From positions 1,547,219-1,611,218 of the forward strand of contig NZ_LT907978.1 of the NCBI RefSeq assembly GCF_900209925.1: 64,000 nucleotides of DNA. Reading direction: 5' to 3'. The position numbers and the translations under genes are program-made. Of the stretch, positions 63,001 through 64,000 are shown piece after piece. The DNA comes from Anaerobutyricum hallii (GTDB lineage Bacteria > Bacillota > Clostridia > Lachnospirales > Lachnospiraceae). The number at the start of each line of letters is the position of its first letter. Positions within the stretch are counted from its first letter, which is position 1. A model generated the notes under the pieces. That model was not told where the DNA came from and searched no databases. It worked only from the letters and a program-made list of their open reading frames with translations.

Positions 63001-64000
63001 TTGTCCAGGTCATATACCTTAAATTCTGTTCCGGCAATCAATACGGATTTCTTTGTTTCATCGTCTTTTTTCACGATTTTCAGTTTTGCCTTAAACTCTT
63101 CATCCAGAAGCACTCGCCAGATCTGCGGCTCATTTGGATGATGCTCTGTGATATTCACTTCAAAATCATCGACCGGCTTGTAATTGTGCGGTGTTGTAGT
63201 TTCACGCACGATATAGCTTCCAAATGGTAATGGAATACTGCAGGCATATCCTTTTTCATCTGTGAAAATCTCCGTTGCTCCATTTTCTCCACTCACTACT
63301 GGTTTGGCAGAATCAAAATCATAGCTTCCATCTGCTTTCTTTGTAAGGGAAGATTTCAGATAAACTGTAAATCCAGCTCCGGATAACAGATCTGCATCTG
63401 TCTTCCCATTGTTGGCTGCTTTGATGATCTGGAATGGCTGCTTGATGACCTGCTCACTGGAAGTGCACTCTCTTTTTACTTCTGCTGTCATATCTCCTTC
63501 ATAACCGCACGTAAGATCATGCTCTTCTGCATCTGCCAGGTATCCGGTTGGCGGAGTAATCTCTTTGACATAATATTTGCCAAGATATAAGCCATTTACA
63601 GAAGCCTGTCCTTTGTCATCTATTGTAAGAGAAGCTACCTGCTCTCCTGCTTTATAAATAGTTCCCGTTGCTCCATCCGGGTGCACGATATCTTCACGGG
63701 CATACAGTCCATAAACTGCACCTTTCAGTGTCGCATCTCCCTGCGGTACTGCTTTTCCTGTCTCTTTATCCACTTTATAAAGATTAATCTTTGCTGTCAC
63801 ACGGTCATTGCTGAAGGTATGGGCAAAAGATACGGTTGCTTCTTTATCATTGGTGTAAGAAAACTTGAACGTATACACATCTTCTGTATTTCTTACATAG
63901 CCTTCCGGTGCCTGATTTTCTTTTACAGAATAGGAATATCCGATTGGCAGGTCTACTGTGAATTTTGCAGTTCCGTCTGCGCCAGTAGTTACTTTCTCAA
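60018..64000 (-). CDS. Sortase-anchored SpaA-repeat surface protein (N-terminus outside the window)
   Basis: About 1327 residues are visible; the open frame continues past the window edge, so the start and signal peptide are not seen. It is built from around a dozen SpaA/Cna-B-like repeats of about 75-110 residues, each with a pattern like GAVFGLY, LPLGQYYVKE and AP-GY. These immunoglobulin-like modules usually contain Lys-Asn isopeptide bonds. The C-terminus has the sortase motif APKTG, then a hydrophobic segment IWLPILLLVISTGGMAGLYI and CRKRKNK. It is a cell-wall stalk or adhesin, common in Firmicutes ICEs where it may aid mating-pair contact (inference). Confidence 0.92.
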   Translation of the reverse strand, partial: EKVTTGADGTAKFTVDLPIGYSYSVKENQAPEGYVRNTEDVYTFKFSYTNDKEATVSFAHTFSNDRVTAKINLYKVDKETGKAVPQGDATLKGAVYGLYAREDIVHPDGATGTIYKAGEQVASLTIDDKGQASVNGLYLGKYYVKEITPPTGYLADAEEHDLTCGYEGDMTAEVKRECTSSEQVIKQPFQIIKAANNGKTDADLLSGAGFTVYLKSSLTKKADGSYDFDSAKPVVSGENGATEIFTDEKGYACSIPLPFGSYIVRETTTPHNYKPVDDFEVNITEHHPNEPQIWRVLLDEEFKAKLKIVKKDDETKKSVLIAGTEFKVYDLDNKKYVEQVTTYPVTTTHKSYFTDSQGYLIMPKNLKIGHYRIEEVNAPEGYTINKNYVEIAVDANTAYQMDSESGDAIITVDYENHPVKGKLVIYKKGEMLTGYKKDFVYEERYLKGASFNVYAAENIYTPDYQKDENGNRQLIYAKDALVTTVTTGEDGKAVADNLPLGSYYVVEKTAPEGFVLNHDRSDVAFVYADQDTPVIEQEVTVGDDRQKVAIQVEKQDAENGATVAGAVFGIYNKEDIKADGKVIVKADTLLQKMTSDNDGLAACTLDLPLGQYYVKELKAPVGFVSSDEILNLDASYQGQDVKTVKLKTVKKNQPTTVEITKSDVTTGVELDGAKLTVLDKEGNVVDQWTSVKDQPHVIKRLTVGEEYTIREEMAPYGYLKATDVKFTLEDTAEIQKVEMKDEVPTGLLIINKNGEFLDKVTLLDNVKGTVEHLFEYVTGSLTDVTFDVFAAEDIKAADGVSEDYFKADEKVGTITTDSNGIAQMGDLPAGKYYVKEVKTAHGYVLDKEPRYVDLSYRDQNTPVITYDEKWQNARQKVKVTVLKKEKDTERVLAGGVFGLYTSEDIKNAKGEVLLEKDSLIEQRVTDEKGQITFTADLPVDGKYYVKEIFAPDGFVTTEEVQEFTFEYAGEDQAEVSYDFTFENQPTTVELSKTDLTTGKELPGAHLKVTDSDGNTVDEWTSTEESHLIKELVVGKEYTMTETKPADGYVTAESITFTVENTAEIQKVEMKDDVTKVEISKTDITGETEIPGAKLTILDKDDQVVESWTSTEEAHYIEKLPIGKYTLREEQAPKGYLLTADVTFEVKDTGEIQKVAMKDDTAKGKVILNKTDKSSGEPLKGVEFELRDSKGKVLETLKTDAAGHAESKLYEIATFKNGKYDTAIKYYLVETKTLDGYTLDQTKHEVTFAYANDSTPVVEVTFNLTNEKPEVPETPNTPDTPQSHEETKVSNAPKTGDSTNIWLPILLLVISTGGMAGLYICRKRKNK

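Noticed and set aside
1-64000. CRISPR array, tRNA or rRNA genes
   Set aside because: No regularly spaced repeat set, cloverleaf with CCA end, or rRNA-like stretch was seen; a short or unusual tRNA could still be missed by eye.
60018-64000. DNA-level tandem repeat array
   Set aside because: The repetition is at the protein level (SpaA modules); the DNA copies are too diverged to call a repeat array.

Overview
The window looks like a chromosomal stretch, or an integrated element, of a low-GC Gram-positive gut anaerobe, most likely a Lachnospiraceae/Clostridia member. The pointers are AGGAGG ribosome sites, an agr-type quorum system, an ECF transporter, a sortase-anchored SpaA-repeat protein, and the giant methylase/helicase plus DUF4316/DUF5688 proteins typical of Clostridia conjugative elements. 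Species assignment is inference.

Layout. (1) 1-6.2 kb, minus strand, very AT-rich: a RiPP locus with a Cys-rich precursor, a radical SAM/SPASM maturase, a LanFEG-like ABC transporter (ATPase plus two permeases), a NarL-type histidine kinase and the start of its response regulator. The precursor gene is split by a 1.0-kb IS630-family element. (2) 6.3-12.3 kb: a broken LytTR regulator, an Rpn-like nuclease, two hypotheticals, a small SOS-like group (Y-family polymerase, LexA-type HTH without a peptidase, divergent XRE-S24 repressor), an HTH protein and an MmcQ/YjbR-like protein. (3) 12.3-14.4 kb: a candidate oriT, MobC, relaxase and a small basic protein. (4) 14.5-22.5 kb, minus strand: DtxR-type regulator, two YbtP/YbtQ-like ABC half-transporters, a complete ECF transporter (ATPase, T, MptD-like S) and a PchR/YbtA-like AraC regulator. 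(5) 22.7-44.3 kb, minus strand: an NRPS operon for an aryl-capped, Cys-derived heterocyclic metallophore. (6) 44.4-47.6 kb: an agr quorum-sensing operon (response regulator, kinase, AgrD, AgrB) and an XRE regulator. (7) 47.9-64 kb: a PIN fragment and large conjugative-element proteins, ending in a multi-repeat SpaA surface protein that runs off the window.

How it works together (inference). Type II thioesterase, Sfp-type PPTase and a salicylate-type AMP ligase prime the first NRPS. Four adenylation domains all read as Cys-specific and are matched by four heterocyclization domains, so the predicted chain is salicyl plus four Cys, which may form up to four thiazoline/thiazolidine rings. A thiazolinyl imide reductase, a saccharopine-dehydrogenase-like protein, a methyltransferase and an alpha/beta hydrolase would tailor and release it. 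The DtxR, ABC-pair, ECF and AraC set would import and control it, resembling the equibactin locus of a streptococcal ICE and yersiniabactin/pyochelin logic. The two-Cys-plus-two-Cys arrangement with a split third module is not one I recognise.

A TTAG-N6-CTAA dyad occurs at four promoter-like places: before agr, before the NRPS operon, before the AraC gene and before the ECF operon. This suggests one metal-responsive regulon that includes quorum sensing. A sharp base-composition change inside the first NRPS gene suggests the line was assembled from two sources. No salicylate synthase is present in the window.
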